The notes below the pieces were generated by a model. It was given only the letters and a program-made list of their open reading frames with translations, searched no databases and was not told the DNA's origin. Shown piece by piece: positions 8,746 through 16,187 of a stretch of 32,203 bases of DNA (its first letter is position 1; each line of letters starts with the position of its first letter). This DNA comes from Microbacterium testaceum (GTDB taxonomy: Bacteria; Actinomycetota; Actinomycetes; Actinomycetales; Microbacteriaceae). The stretch is from positions 1-32,203 of the forward strand of contig NZ_LDRU01000007.1 in the NCBI RefSeq assembly GCF_001476285.1. The letters are read 5' to 3'. Position numbers and translations under genes: made by a program.

Positions 8746-8821
8746 CCATTCAGCCGTTCAGCACCCTCTGCCCCTCCGGTCCGCAGGAGCGCGAAGTTGC
8801 CGTGAGGGCGACCCGCCCGCG

Positions 8822-9769
8822 TCAGAGCTCGAGCGTGATCCGCTCGCACGCCGCCCGCGACACGCACACCATGATCGAGCGGTTGGCATCCTGTTCCTCC
8901 GGCGACAGGACGGAGTCGCGGTGCTCGACCTCGCCGTCGACCACCGCGACCTCGCACGTCCCGCAGGTGCCGACGCGGCAGCTCGACGGCACGACGGCTC
9001 CGGCCTCCTCGACGACGTCGAGGATCGAGCGCTCCGGCGGGACCGTCACCGTGATCCCCGACATCATGAGGTCGACCTCGAACGGCTCACTCCACACCGG
9101 CGGGCCGAGCACCTTCGCCTCGAAACGCTCGAGGTGCAGGCTGCCGCGCGGCCAGCCGGCCATCGCGTCCTCCAGGGCCTCCAACAAGCGCGCCGGTCCG
9201 CACGAGTACACGACGGTCCGCGCCGTCGGCGTCCCGAAGCGCTCGGTGAGGTCGAGGCGGCGCCCCTCGTCGGCCGCGTACACCTCGACGCGCTCGCCGT
9301 AGCGCTCGACCAGCTCGTCGACGAAGGCCATCGTGCGCCGCGATCGGCCCGCGTAGAGGAGCGTCCAGCTCGCGCCCGCGGCCTCGGCAGCCTCGATCAT
9401 CGGCACGATCGGCGTGATGCCGATCCCGCCCGCGACGAACACGTACGAGCGGCCGGCGGTCGGGGCGAAGAGGAAGTGGTTGGCGGGTCCGCGCACCCGC
9501 AGGGCGGCGCCGACCTGAGCATTCTCGTGCAGCCACACCGAGCCCTCCCGCTCGCGCAGCACGCCGATGCGCCATGTGCCGCGCTCGCTCGGCGACCCGC
9601 ACAGCGAGTACTGGCGCTCGATGCCGCCGGGCAGCACGACGTCGATGTGCGCGCCCGGCGACCAGTGCGGAAGCGTTCCGGTCGCGCGCTCGAGATCGAG
9701 GACGATCACGCCGTCGGCGGCCTCCCGTCGCTCTCGGACGACGGCCTCGAAGGTCACTCCACCGCTCAT
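8822..9769 (-). CDS. PDR/VanB-type oxygenase reductase (flavin plus 2Fe-2S)
   Basis: Electron-transfer protein of the phthalate dioxygenase reductase family, 315 aa, full length. Domain order is a flavin barrel with RQYSLCGSP, a nucleotide domain with GGIGITPIVPM and a YSCGPARLLEAL segment, then a C-terminal plant-type ferredoxin. Ferredoxin ligands are in SSCRVGTCGTCEV (C-x4-C-x2-C) and the last Cys in IMVCVSRA. The family takes electrons from NAD(P)H to a Rieske oxygenase such as a demethylase. No Rieske oxygenase gene is in the window, so the partner is outside or different. It is the last gene of its operon; its ATG overlaps the stop of the XRE-cupin gene. Confidence 0.9.
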   Translation of the reverse strand: MSGGVTFEAVVRERREAADGVIVLDLERATGTLPHWSPGAHIDVVLPGGIERQYSLCGSPSERGTWRIGVLREREGSVWLHENAQVGAALRVRGPANHFLFAPTAGRSYVFVAGGIGITPIVPMIEAAEAAGASWTLLYAGRSRRTMAFVDELVERYGERVEVYAADEGRRLDLTERFGTPTARTVVYSCGPARLLEALEDAMAGWPRGSLHLERFEAKVLGPPVWSEPFEVDLMMSGITVTVPPERSILDVVEEAGAVVPSSCRVGTCGTCEVAVVDGEVEHRDSVLSPEEQDANRSIMVCVSRAACERITLEL

Positions 9770-10395
9770 GTGTCTCCCTGGCTCCCGTCATCCACCGATC
9801 CGTGCACGAGTTCCTTGACGATCAGCAGCCGGTACGGAGAGCCGTCGGGGGAGTGCCAGCGGTGCGGTGTGCCCGAACGGCAGTAGACCGAGTCCCCCAC
9901 CGTCAGTCGGCGTTCGCCGAACGGCCCGAACGAGATCACGATCGTGCCCTCGAGCACGGTGAGGAACTCGTCCTCCTCGTGGATGTAGTGGTCACCCGGC
10001 GCGGCGTTCGAGCCCGAGAACTCCAGCGGCTCGAACCGGCGCGGTCCGTCCGCGAGCAGTCGCGCCGTGCCCTCGGCGTACGGCCCGATCGCTCCCTCGT
10101 CGGCGAGCACGAACGACGGCTCCGCGTCGGCGTCGGTGCGGCGCGGCTCGGACGCGGCGATCAGTTCGACGCGGCTCGTTCCCAGTGCGCGCGCGAGGCG
10201 TTCGAGGCTCGCCATGCTCGGACGCGCCAGCCCCCGCTCGAGCTGGCTGAGGAAGGGGTGCGACAGCGCGGCGGCCTCGGCCAGCTGCGTGAGGGTGAGC
10301 CCGCGCGCCTTGCGCAGCCCCCGTACCCGGGCCCCGAGCATCTCGTCACCCGTGGGGGAATCGTCGACCGATGTCGCAGGAGCCATGGTCGTCAT
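9766..10395 (-). CDS. XRE-family regulator with C-terminal cupin
   Basis: Transcription factor of 209 aa. Residues about 22-75 form an XRE helix-turn-helix (ARVRGLRKARGLTLTQLAEA, then LSHPFLSQLERGLARPSMAS). The C-terminal cupin shows GDHYIHEEDEFLTVLEG and GDSVYCRSGTPHRW, the two conserved cupin boxes, likely sensing a small metabolite. The ATG at 10395 overlaps the upstream amidohydrolase stop and has GAGGGTGGG before it. A second in-frame ATG three codons later (10386) is possible. Its place inside the operon, between the amidohydrolase and the reductase, suggests it controls these genes in response to the substrate. Confidence 0.88.
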   Translation of the reverse strand: MTTMAPATSVDDSPTGDEMLGARVRGLRKARGLTLTQLAEAAALSHPFLSQLERGLARPSMASLERLARALGTSRVELIAASEPRRTDADAEPSFVLADEGAIGPYAEGTARLLADGPRRFEPLEFSGSNAAPGDHYIHEEDEFLTVLEGTIVISFGPFGERRLTVGDSVYCRSGTPHRWHSPDGSPYRLLIVKELVHGSVDDGSQGDT

Positions 10396-11690
10396 CGTCC
10401 CACCCTCTCGAACAGTCGCGCGACGACCTCGTCCTCGTCGGCGGTCAGCAGGCGCCACTCGTCGACGACGAGGCGTCCGCCGACGACGACCGTGCGCGGC
10501 CGCCGTCCCGGCGATGCCCACAGGAGCCCGGCCACGGGGTCGGCGACGCCGGCATCCGCGACTCCCGAGACGTCCCAGAGGCAGAGGTCGGCGGCGGCCC
10601 CGGGCGTCAGGCGGCCCAGCTCGGGCCGCCCCAGCCCGTCCGCCGAGCCGCTCGTCGCGAGCGAGAGGACGTCGGATGCCGGCAGCTGCGGCCCCACGAG
10701 AGCCGACACCTGCATCGCCAGGCGTGCGTCCGCGAGCAGGTGTCCCGCGTCGTTGCTGCCGCCGCCGCTGGTCCCGAGACCCACGGCGATGCCGGCGTCG
10801 AGCAGCCGACGCACGGGGGCGATGCCCCAGCCCATCGGCACATCGCAGCCGGGTGCGTGGGTGGCGGAGGCCCCGGATGCCGAGACCCGGGCGATCTCGT
10901 CATCGGTGACGTCGCACAGGTGGGCGAGGGTGACGTCGGGGGCGAGCCAGCCCCACCGCTCGAGGAGGTCGAGCGGACGCGCGCCGTAGCGATCCAGCGC
11001 GATCTCGACGTCGACGACCTCGTTGGCCTGCGTGCGTCGGCGCAGCCCGTGCTCGCGGGAGACCTCGCCGAGCAGCTCGAACGTCTCTCGCGGGTCGCTG
11101 TGCACCCCGGCGGGTCCCACGGCGACCTGCAGCATCCCGTCGGCGGAAACCCCGCCCGGGGCACCCGGGACCAGCGCCCGCACGATCGCGTCGGCCGAGG
11201 CCGCGGCCTCTTGGGGATCGTCGCGCGCGGCTCCCCGCACGAACACGAGGCGTGCTCCGAGACCGGCGGCGGCTTCCGCCGCGGCCCGCGCCATGCCGAC
11301 GGTGTCGGCGCCGCTCGGCCAGGTGAGGTGGTGGTCGGCGACGGTCGTGACGCCGCTCAGCAGCGCTTCGGCGAGACCGGCGCGTGCCGCGAGTCCGGTC
11401 AGTTCGGGGTCGACTCCCGCGGCGGTGTAGGCCGCCGCCATCGCCGGCAGCCACTCGCGCATCGGGATGCCGCGGGTGCCGGGAAGCGTTCGGAACGCCG
11501 TCTGCAGCAGGTGGTGGTGAGCGTTCACGAGACCCGCCGTGACCACGCACCCCGTGGCATCCACGACCGTCGCGCCCGCCGGGGCGGGGCCGTCGACGAT
11601 CACTCCGTCGACGCTGACGACATCTCCCGTGTGCACTCCGCCCGCGCCGTCGACCACCGCGACCGCGCCGCGCACGACCAGAGCGTTCAC
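10392..11690 (-). CDS. 8-oxoguanine-deaminase-like amidohydrolase with altered metal site
   Basis: Amidohydrolase superfamily protein, 432 aa, similar in layout to 8-oxoguanine deaminase and the AtzB/TrzN-type chlorohydrolase relatives: NAHHHLLQTAFR (about 56-67), GVTTVADHHLTWPSG, GIAPVRRLLDAG and SNDAGHLLADARLAMQ. Two expected active-site positions are changed. The strand-5 motif that is normally H-x-x-E reads QANE (Gln221), and the strand-8 Asp before the SND motif is Ser308 (GLGTSGGGSND). The strand-1 HxH and His257 remain. It may be inactive, bind metal differently or have a new activity. The GTG start at 11690 overlaps the xdhC stop and has GAGGAG upstream. Confidence 0.85.
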   Translation of the reverse strand: MNALVVRGAVAVVDGAGGVHTGDVVSVDGVIVDGPAPAGATVVDATGCVVTAGLVNAHHHLLQTAFRTLPGTRGIPMREWLPAMAAAYTAAGVDPELTGLAARAGLAEALLSGVTTVADHHLTWPSGADTVGMARAAAEAAAGLGARLVFVRGAARDDPQEAAASADAIVRALVPGAPGGVSADGMLQVAVGPAGVHSDPRETFELLGEVSREHGLRRRTQANEVVDVEIALDRYGARPLDLLERWGWLAPDVTLAHLCDVTDDEIARVSASGASATHAPGCDVPMGWGIAPVRRLLDAGIAVGLGTSGGGSNDAGHLLADARLAMQVSALVGPQLPASDVLSLATSGSADGLGRPELGRLTPGAAADLCLWDVSGVADAGVADPVAGLLWASPGRRPRTVVVGGRLVVDEWRLLTADEDEVVARLFERVGR

Positions 11691-12652
11691 GCGCTCCTCA
11701 CCGCGCAGGACTCCGCCGCCGCGTCTCGCCGTCGCACGGACCCCTGCCCCTCGCGGAGGGGCCGCGCGCTGGCGGAGTTCCGGGATGCCACGATCTCGGC
11801 GATCACCGACAGTGCCGTCTCTTCCGGCGTGGCGCCGCCGAGGTCGAGGCCGAGCGGGGAGTGAAGGCGTGTGAGCTCGGCATCCGTGACCCCGGCGGAG
11901 CGGAGGAGCATCGCGCGACGCGCGACCGTGGCCCGTGCGCCCATCGCGCCGACGAAGCCCACCGGCATTCGCAGGGCGGCGCGCAGCGCGGGCACGTCGA
12001 GCCGCTCGTCGTGCGTGAGCACGCACACGGCGGTGCGCGCATCGGGGGAGTCGAGGGTCTCGAGGTAGTCGTGGGGGGCCGCGACGACGAGTTCGGCGGC
12101 ATCCGGGAATCGTTCGCGCGTGATGAGGAGGGCCCAGTCGTCGCAGACGGTGACGGCGAAGCCCGCGGCGGCACCGAGGCGGCAGAGGGCGGCGGCGTGC
12201 TCGCCTGCGCCCAGCACGATCAACCGCGGGAGGGCGGGTCGGTGCAGTTCGAGCGGCTCGCCGTCGAGGTCGAGGCGGAGCGTCGCCTCCCGGCCGGCGC
12301 GGGCGTCCCCCAAGGCCGCCCGCACCGCGGTGTCATCGATCGGGTACGCCACCACGTCCACCGCGCCGCCGCACGCGAGTCCCGCGGCGATGGGGGTGAC
12401 GACGCCGTCGTCCGAGAACCCGAAGCGTGCGCGTCGCACTTCTCCCGTGCGCAGCGCGTCGAGGCCGAGCATCACGGCGTCGTTCTCGACGCAGCCGCCC
12501 GAGATCGACCCGATCACCCGCGCGTCGCGCGTGACCGCGAGCGTTGCACCCACGCCGCGCGGCGCGCTGCGTACGACCGCGGTGACCGTGACCGCGGCGA
12601 CGGGCACGTCCGCGTCGAGCAACGGCAGCAGGTCGGCGGCCAGATCGAGCAT
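11687..12652 (-). CDS. xdhC: XdhC-family molybdenum cofactor chaperone
   Basis: XdhC/CoxI-family protein, 321 aa, which in studied systems binds, sulfurates and inserts the molybdenum cofactor into xanthine-dehydrogenase-type enzymes. The N-terminal domain has GSISGGCVEND, the signature around a conserved Cys. The C-terminal Rossmann part has LIVLGAGEHAAALCRLG, FVGAMGARATVARR and HSPLGLDLGGATPEETA. It heads the minus-strand operon with the amidohydrolase, regulator and reductase, and is divergent from a MocA-like gene. No molybdo-hydroxylase subunit gene is present here, so its client must be elsewhere. The ATG at 12652 lies about 8 nt after a -10-like TACCGT, so the mRNA may be leaderless. 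Confidence 0.9.
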   Translation of the reverse strand: MLDLAADLLPLLDADVPVAAVTVTAVVRSAPRGVGATLAVTRDARVIGSISGGCVENDAVMLGLDALRTGEVRRARFGFSDDGVVTPIAAGLACGGAVDVVAYPIDDTAVRAALGDARAGREATLRLDLDGEPLELHRPALPRLIVLGAGEHAAALCRLGAAAGFAVTVCDDWALLITRERFPDAAELVVAAPHDYLETLDSPDARTAVCVLTHDERLDVPALRAALRMPVGFVGAMGARATVARRAMLLRSAGVTDAELTRLHSPLGLDLGGATPEETALSVIAEIVASRNSASARPLREGQGSVRRRDAAAESCAVRSA

Positions 12653-12703
12653 GGACGCGACGGTAGTCGGGGCGTGTTTCGCGCACGCTACGCTGTCGTG
12701 ACC
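12653..12703. promoter_or_regulatory. Compact divergent promoter region, xdhC/mocA
   Basis: Only 51 bp separate the two start codons. On the plus strand TACGCT (12689-12694) lies 9 nt before the mocA ATG; on the minus strand TACCGT lies about 7 nt before the xdhC ATG. Both would give leaderless or nearly leaderless transcripts, which are common in actinobacteria. No Shine-Dalgarno sequence is evident for either gene. Confidence 0.45.
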
Positions 12704-13273
12704 ATGCCCGCCGCCGCCCTCGAACCGCCGTGCGGAGTCGTCCTCGCGGCCGGTGCCGGGCGCCGTTTCGGAGGCCCCAAGGCACTCGCCCGCACCCCGG
12801 CGGGCACCCCCTGGATCGCCCTCGCGGTCCGCGCGCTGCGCGCGGGCGGGTGCGGCGAGATCCTCGTTGCGCTCGGGGCGTCGCTCGAAGAAGCCGCTCC
12901 GCTCGTCCCTTCCGACGCCACGGTGGTGCCCGTTCCCGACTGGGCGTCGGGCGTCTCGGCGTCCCTTCGCGCGAGCCTCGCGCACGCGGCATCCGGGACC
13001 TCTCCGGCCGCGATCGTCCTGCCAGTCGACACCCCGGATGCCGCCCCCGCGGCGATCGCACGCCTCGTCCGTCGGGCACAGCCCGACGCGCTCGCGCAGG
13101 CGGTCTACGACGGGTCGCCCGGACACCCCGTGCTGATCGGACGCGCGCACTGGGGCGCGGTGAGCGCCGCGGTGCGCGGGGACATCGGGGCCCGGCCGTA
13201 CCTGATCGCGCAGAACGCCGAGCTCGTGGAGTGCGGTGATCTGTGGTCCGGGAGGGACCGCGACGAGCGTTGA
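12704..13273 (+). CDS. MocA-like molybdenum cofactor nucleotidyltransferase
   Basis: NTP-transferase of the MobA/MocA family, 189 aa. The nucleotide-binding N-terminus reads VLAAGAGRRFGGPKALA (family LAAGxSxRxGxxK). LPVDTPDAAPAAIARL stands at the metal-binding Asp region and GSPGHPVLIGRAHW is the conserved later motif. MocA makes the cytosine-dinucleotide form of the cofactor used by xanthine-dehydrogenase-type enzymes, which fits the divergent xdhC. A related function on another substrate remains possible. The ATG at 12704 is chosen because family sequences start about ten residues before the LAAG motif; the same frame is open much further upstream only as a shadow of xdhC. Confidence 0.87.
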   Translation: MPAAALEPPCGVVLAAGAGRRFGGPKALARTPAGTPWIALAVRALRAGGCGEILVALGASLEEAAPLVPSDATVVPVPDWASGVSASLRASLAHAASGTSPAAIVLPVDTPDAAPAAIARLVRRAQPDALAQAVYDGSPGHPVLIGRAHWGAVSAAVRGDIGARPYLIAQNAELVECGDLWSGRDRDER

Positions 13274-13290
13274 TCACGGTCTGATCACGG
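13271..13290. repeat. Tandem TGATCACGG repeat, period 11
   Basis: TGATCACGG occurs at 13271-13279 and 13282-13290, one helical turn apart, each with the palindrome TGATCA. The first copy contains the mocA stop codon. It lies about 25 bp upstream of the -35 of the sugar importer operon, where an activator could bind. Confidence 0.45.
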
Positions 13291-13314
13291 CCGGGATGAA
13301 TTTTGACGTGGCTA

Positions 13315-13343
13315 TAGACAAAACCCCCTCGGCTGGATAATTT
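13315..13343 (+). promoter_or_regulatory. Putative promoter of the monosaccharide importer operon
   Basis: TAGACA (13315-13320) as -35, followed by GATAAT/TAATTT (13336-13343) as -10; spacing is 15 or 17 depending on the register chosen. The region is clearly AT-rich compared with its surroundings. An additional TTGACG lies at 13303-13308. The resulting 5' leader would be about 118 nt. Confidence 0.5.
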
Positions 13344-13349
13344 TTCGGA

Positions 13350-13369
13350 GCCGTCATAATTGCGACGGC
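13350..13369. promoter_or_regulatory. Inverted repeat at the transcription start, candidate ROK operator
   Basis: GCCGTC-N8-GACGGC, with an AT-rich centre, lies immediately downstream of the proposed -10, where repressors commonly act. The ROK regulator encoded at the end of the same operon is the natural candidate to bind it. The link is inference. Confidence 0.4.
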
Positions 13370-13392
13370 GACCAGAGAGCCGGGACGAAGGC

Positions 13393-13425
13393 GTACCCGA
13401 TCTGTGCCGGGGAGGGCACGGGTAC
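13393..13425 (+). promoter_or_regulatory. Hairpin in the 5' leader of the sugar importer mRNA
   Basis: Arms GTACCC and GGGTAC outside, GTGCC and GGCAC inside, with a 5-nt bulge on the left and the loop GGGGAG. It lies about 43 nt before the binding-protein start codon. It may stabilise the mRNA; no known riboswitch class is recognised. Confidence 0.4.
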
Positions 13426-13467
13426 GACCATGGGGGTCCCTGCAGTTCAGAGAGGAACGCAGATCAC

Positions 13468-14586
13468 ATGCTGAAGAAAATCCTGACCGGTGCGGCCATC
13501 GCCGCTCTCGCCGTCGGTCTCGGAGCGTGCAGCTCGGAGCGCGCGACCTCCGGTGGCGGCGACGCCGCCAGCGGTGGCACCGAGTGCAACGTCGGTATCG
13601 CGATGCCGACCCGCAGCCTCGAGCGTTGGATCAACGACGGTGAGCAGCTGCAGAAGAAGCTGCAGGACGCCGGCTGCACCGTCGACCTGCAGTACGCCGA
13701 CAACAAGACCGACCAGCAGATCAGCCAGATCCAGAACCAGATCTCGGGTGGCGCGAAGATCCTCGTGATCGCCGCGATCGACGGATCGACCCTGGGCCCG
13801 GTGCTGCAGGAGGCCAAGGCGCAGAACGCCACGGTCATCGCCTACGACCGCCTCATCAACGGCAGCGAGAACGTCGACTACTACGCCACCTTCGACAACT
13901 ACAAGGTCGGCACCCTCCAGGGTCAGTACATCGAGACCCAGCTCGGCCTCAAGGACGGCAAGGGCCCGTTCAACCTCGAGCCCTTCGCCGGCAGCCCCGA
14001 CGACAACAACGCGAAGTTCTTCTTCGCCGGCGCGTGGGACGTGCTGAAGCCGTACGTCGACAAGGGCCAGCTGGTCGTTCCCAGCGGCAAGGCCCCGGCG
14101 AACGACGACGCGTGGGCGTCGATCGGCATCCAGGGCTGGGCGTCCGACAAGGCGCAGGCCGAGATGGACAACCGCCTCTCGTCGTTCTACGGCGACGGCA
14201 AGAAGGTCAACGTGGTGCTCTCGCCCAACGACAGCCTCGCCATCGGTATCGAGGCGTCGCTGAAGTCGGCCGGATACACCCCGGGCGCCGACTACCCGAT
14301 CATCACGGGCCAGGATGCCGACAAGGCCAACGTCAAGGCGATCCTCGACGGCGCTCAGGCGATGACCGTCTGGAAGGACACTCGCGCCCTCGGTGACCGC
14401 GTGTTCACGATGATCCAGGAGATCAAGGACGGCAAGACCGTCGAGGTCAACGACGAGAAGACCTACGACAACGGCAAGAAGGTCGTGCCCTCCTACCTGC
14501 TGACCCCCGAGGTCGTCGTGAAGGACGACGTCCAGTCGAAGCTCATCGACTCGGGCTTCCTGAAGGCGTCCGACGTCGGACTCTGA
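13468..14586 (+). CDS. ChvE-like multiple-sugar ABC binding lipoprotein
   Basis: Solute receptor for monosaccharides, 372 aa. The lipoprotein signal peptide is MLKKILTGAAIAALAVGLGAC with the lipid-bearing Cys at about residue 21. The mature part shows VGIAMPTRSLERWINDG, LQYADNKTDQQISQIQNQI, ILVIAAIDGSTLGPVL, VIAYDRLINGSENVDYYATF and ITGQDADKANVKAI, the pattern of ChvE/XylF-type periplasmic proteins that bind glucose, galactose, xylose or arabinose. It is the first gene of an operon with its own ATPase and permease. The ATG at 13468 is set by the signal peptide; GAGAGGA lies upstream. Confidence 0.92.
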   Translation: MLKKILTGAAIAALAVGLGACSSERATSGGGDAASGGTECNVGIAMPTRSLERWINDGEQLQKKLQDAGCTVDLQYADNKTDQQISQIQNQISGGAKILVIAAIDGSTLGPVLQEAKAQNATVIAYDRLINGSENVDYYATFDNYKVGTLQGQYIETQLGLKDGKGPFNLEPFAGSPDDNNAKFFFAGAWDVLKPYVDKGQLVVPSGKAPANDDAWASIGIQGWASDKAQAEMDNRLSSFYGDGKKVNVVLSPNDSLAIGIEASLKSAGYTPGADYPIITGQDADKANVKAILDGAQAMTVWKDTRALGDRVFTMIQEIKDGKTVEVNDEKTYDNGKKVVPSYLLTPEVVVKDDVQSKLIDSGFLKASDVGL

Positions 14587-14596
14587 TTCACCCTTC

Positions 14597-14628
14597 GCGA
14601 CGGGGCGGGCTTCGGCCCGCCCCGTCGC
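14597..14628 (+). terminator. Stem-loop after the binding-protein gene (UUCG tetraloop)
   Basis: Perfect 14-bp stem GCGACGGGGCGGGC / GCCCGCCCCGTCGC closed by the extra-stable TTCG loop, ten bases past the stop and before the ATPase gene. No T-tract follows. It likely protects the upstream mRNA end and lowers expression of the membrane components. Confidence 0.75.
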
Positions 14629-14652
14629 TCGATCCCTGACGGAGGGACAACC

Positions 14653-16182
14653 ATGACCGAACCGATCCTGCGCATGTCGGGGATCTCGAAGTCGTTCAAC
14701 GGCATCCCGGCGCTCGCCGACGTGTCGATCGACGTCCACCGGGGCGAGGTGCACGCGATCTGCGGTGAGAACGGCGCCGGCAAGTCCACGCTCATGAAGG
14801 TGCTGAGCGGCGTCTACCCGGCCGGCAGTTTCGAGGGCAGCATCACCCTCGAGGGCGAGGAGATGGCGTTCCGCTCGATCAACGACAGCGAAGCCGCCGG
14901 CATCGTCATCATCCACCAGGAGCTGGCGCTCAGCCCGTACCTGTCGATCGCCGAGAACATCTTCCTCGGCAACGAGAAGGCCACGCGCGGCGTCATCGAC
15001 TGGAACGCGACGAACACCGCGGCCGCCCAGCTGCTCAAGCGCGTGGGACTGCGCGAGAACCCCGCGACGAAGATCTACGAGATCGGCGTCGGCAAGCAGC
15101 AGCTCGTCGAGATCGCGAAGGCGCTGGCCAAGGAGGTCAAGCTCCTCATCCTCGACGAGCCCACCGCTGCGCTGAACGACGACGACTCGGCGCACCTGCT
15201 CGACCTCATCGATCAGCTCCGCGATCAGGGCATCACCTGCATCATCATCAGCCACAAGCTGAAGGAGGTGCTCCGCATCGCCGACCGCATCACGATCATC
15301 CGCGACGGCCGGACGATCGAGACCATGCGCCGCGACGATCCCGACACCGACGAGGGCCGGATCATCCGCGCGATGGTCGGCCGCGACCTCAACAGCCTCT
15401 TCCCGCCGCGCGAGCCCGACATCGGCGAGGAGCTGTTCCGCGTCGAGAACTGGACGGTGCACCACCCCGTCGACACCGAGCGCGTCGTGATCGACAACGC
15501 CTCGTTCATGGTGCGCGCGGGCGAGATCGTCGGCTTCGCGGGGCTCATGGGCGCGGGGCGCACCGAGCTCGCGATGAGCATCTTCGGTCGCATGTACGGC
15601 ACGGGTATCTCGGGCGAGGTCTACAAGAACGGCCAGCCGATCGATGTACGTACGGTGGACGCCGCGATCAAGCACGGCATCGCCTACGCGACCGAGGACC
15701 GCAAGAAGTACGGCCTCAACCTCATCGGCGACATCCAGGTCAACGTCTCGGCATCCGCCCTCGCCCGCCTCGCGCGTCTGGGCGTCGTCGACCGCTACCG
15801 CGAGTACAAGGTCGCCGACTCGTACCGCTACAAGATGAACATCAAGGCCCCGAGCGTCGCCGCGATCACCGGGCGCCTGTCCGGCGGCAACCAGCAGAAG
15901 GTCGTGCTGTCGAAGTGGATGTTCACCGGACCCGACGTCCTCATCCTCGACGAGCCCACCCGCGGCATCGACGTCGGCGCGAAGTACGAGATCTACGGAA
16001 TCATCAACGAACTCGCGGCCCAGGGTAAGGCCGTCATCGTCATCTCGTCGGAGCTGCCCGAGGTCATCGGCCTCTCCGACCGCATCTACACCATCTCCGA
16101 GGGGCGCATCACGGGCGAGGTCAGCCGCGCGGATGCCACCCAGGAGACGCTCATGCGGCACATGACCGCCGGAAGGAACTGA
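14653..16182 (+). CDS. Sugar ABC transporter ATP-binding protein, two-domain (GguA/MmsA type)
   Basis: Cytoplasmic ATPase with two fused nucleotide-binding domains, 509 aa, the normal size for the carbohydrate CUT2 family. Domain 1 has Walker [10 protein letters not shown] (about 38-46) and Walker [12 protein letters not shown]. Domain 2 has a degenerate Walker A ([13 protein letters not shown]), the signature [14 protein letters not shown] and [15 protein letters not shown]. The degenerate second Walker A is normal for this family. The ATG follows a good GGAGGG site 9 nt upstream. It powers the permease encoded 5 bp downstream for the sugar bound by the ChvE-like receptor. Confidence 0.93.
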   Translation: MTEPILRMSGISKSFNGIPALADVSIDVHRGEVHAICGENGAGKSTLMKVLSGVYPAGSFEGSITLEGEEMAFRSINDSEAAGIVIIHQELALSPYLSIAENIFLGNEKATRGVIDWNATNTAAAQLLKRVGLRENPATKIYEIGVGKQQLVEIAKALAKEVKLLILDEPTAALNDDDSAHLLDLIDQLRDQGITCIIISHKLKEVLRIADRITIIRDGRTIETMRRDDPDTDEGRIIRAMVGRDLNSLFPPREPDIGEELFRVENWTVHHPVDTERVVIDNASFMVRAGEIVGFAGLMGAGRTELAMSIFGRMYGTGISGEVYKNGQPIDVRTVDAAIKHGIAYATEDRKKYGLNLIGDIQVNVSASALARLARLGVVDRYREYKVADSYRYKMNIKAPSVAAITGRLSGGNQQKVVLSKWMFTGPDVLILDEPTRGIDVGAKYEIYGIINELAAQGKAVIVISSELPEVIGLSDRIYTISEGRITGEVSRADATQETLMRHMTAGRN

Positions 16183-16187
16183 CAGCA

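Noticed and set aside
8761..8821. Possible leader peptide or extra gene upstream of the antitoxin in a longer open frame
   Set aside because: The frame is Arg/Gly-rich and crosses the proposed promoter; the antitoxin start at 8714 has its own ribosome site.
13393..13425. Riboswitch in the leader of the sugar importer
   Set aside because: Only a single bulged hairpin is visible, with no conserved riboswitch core that I recognise and no alternative terminator.
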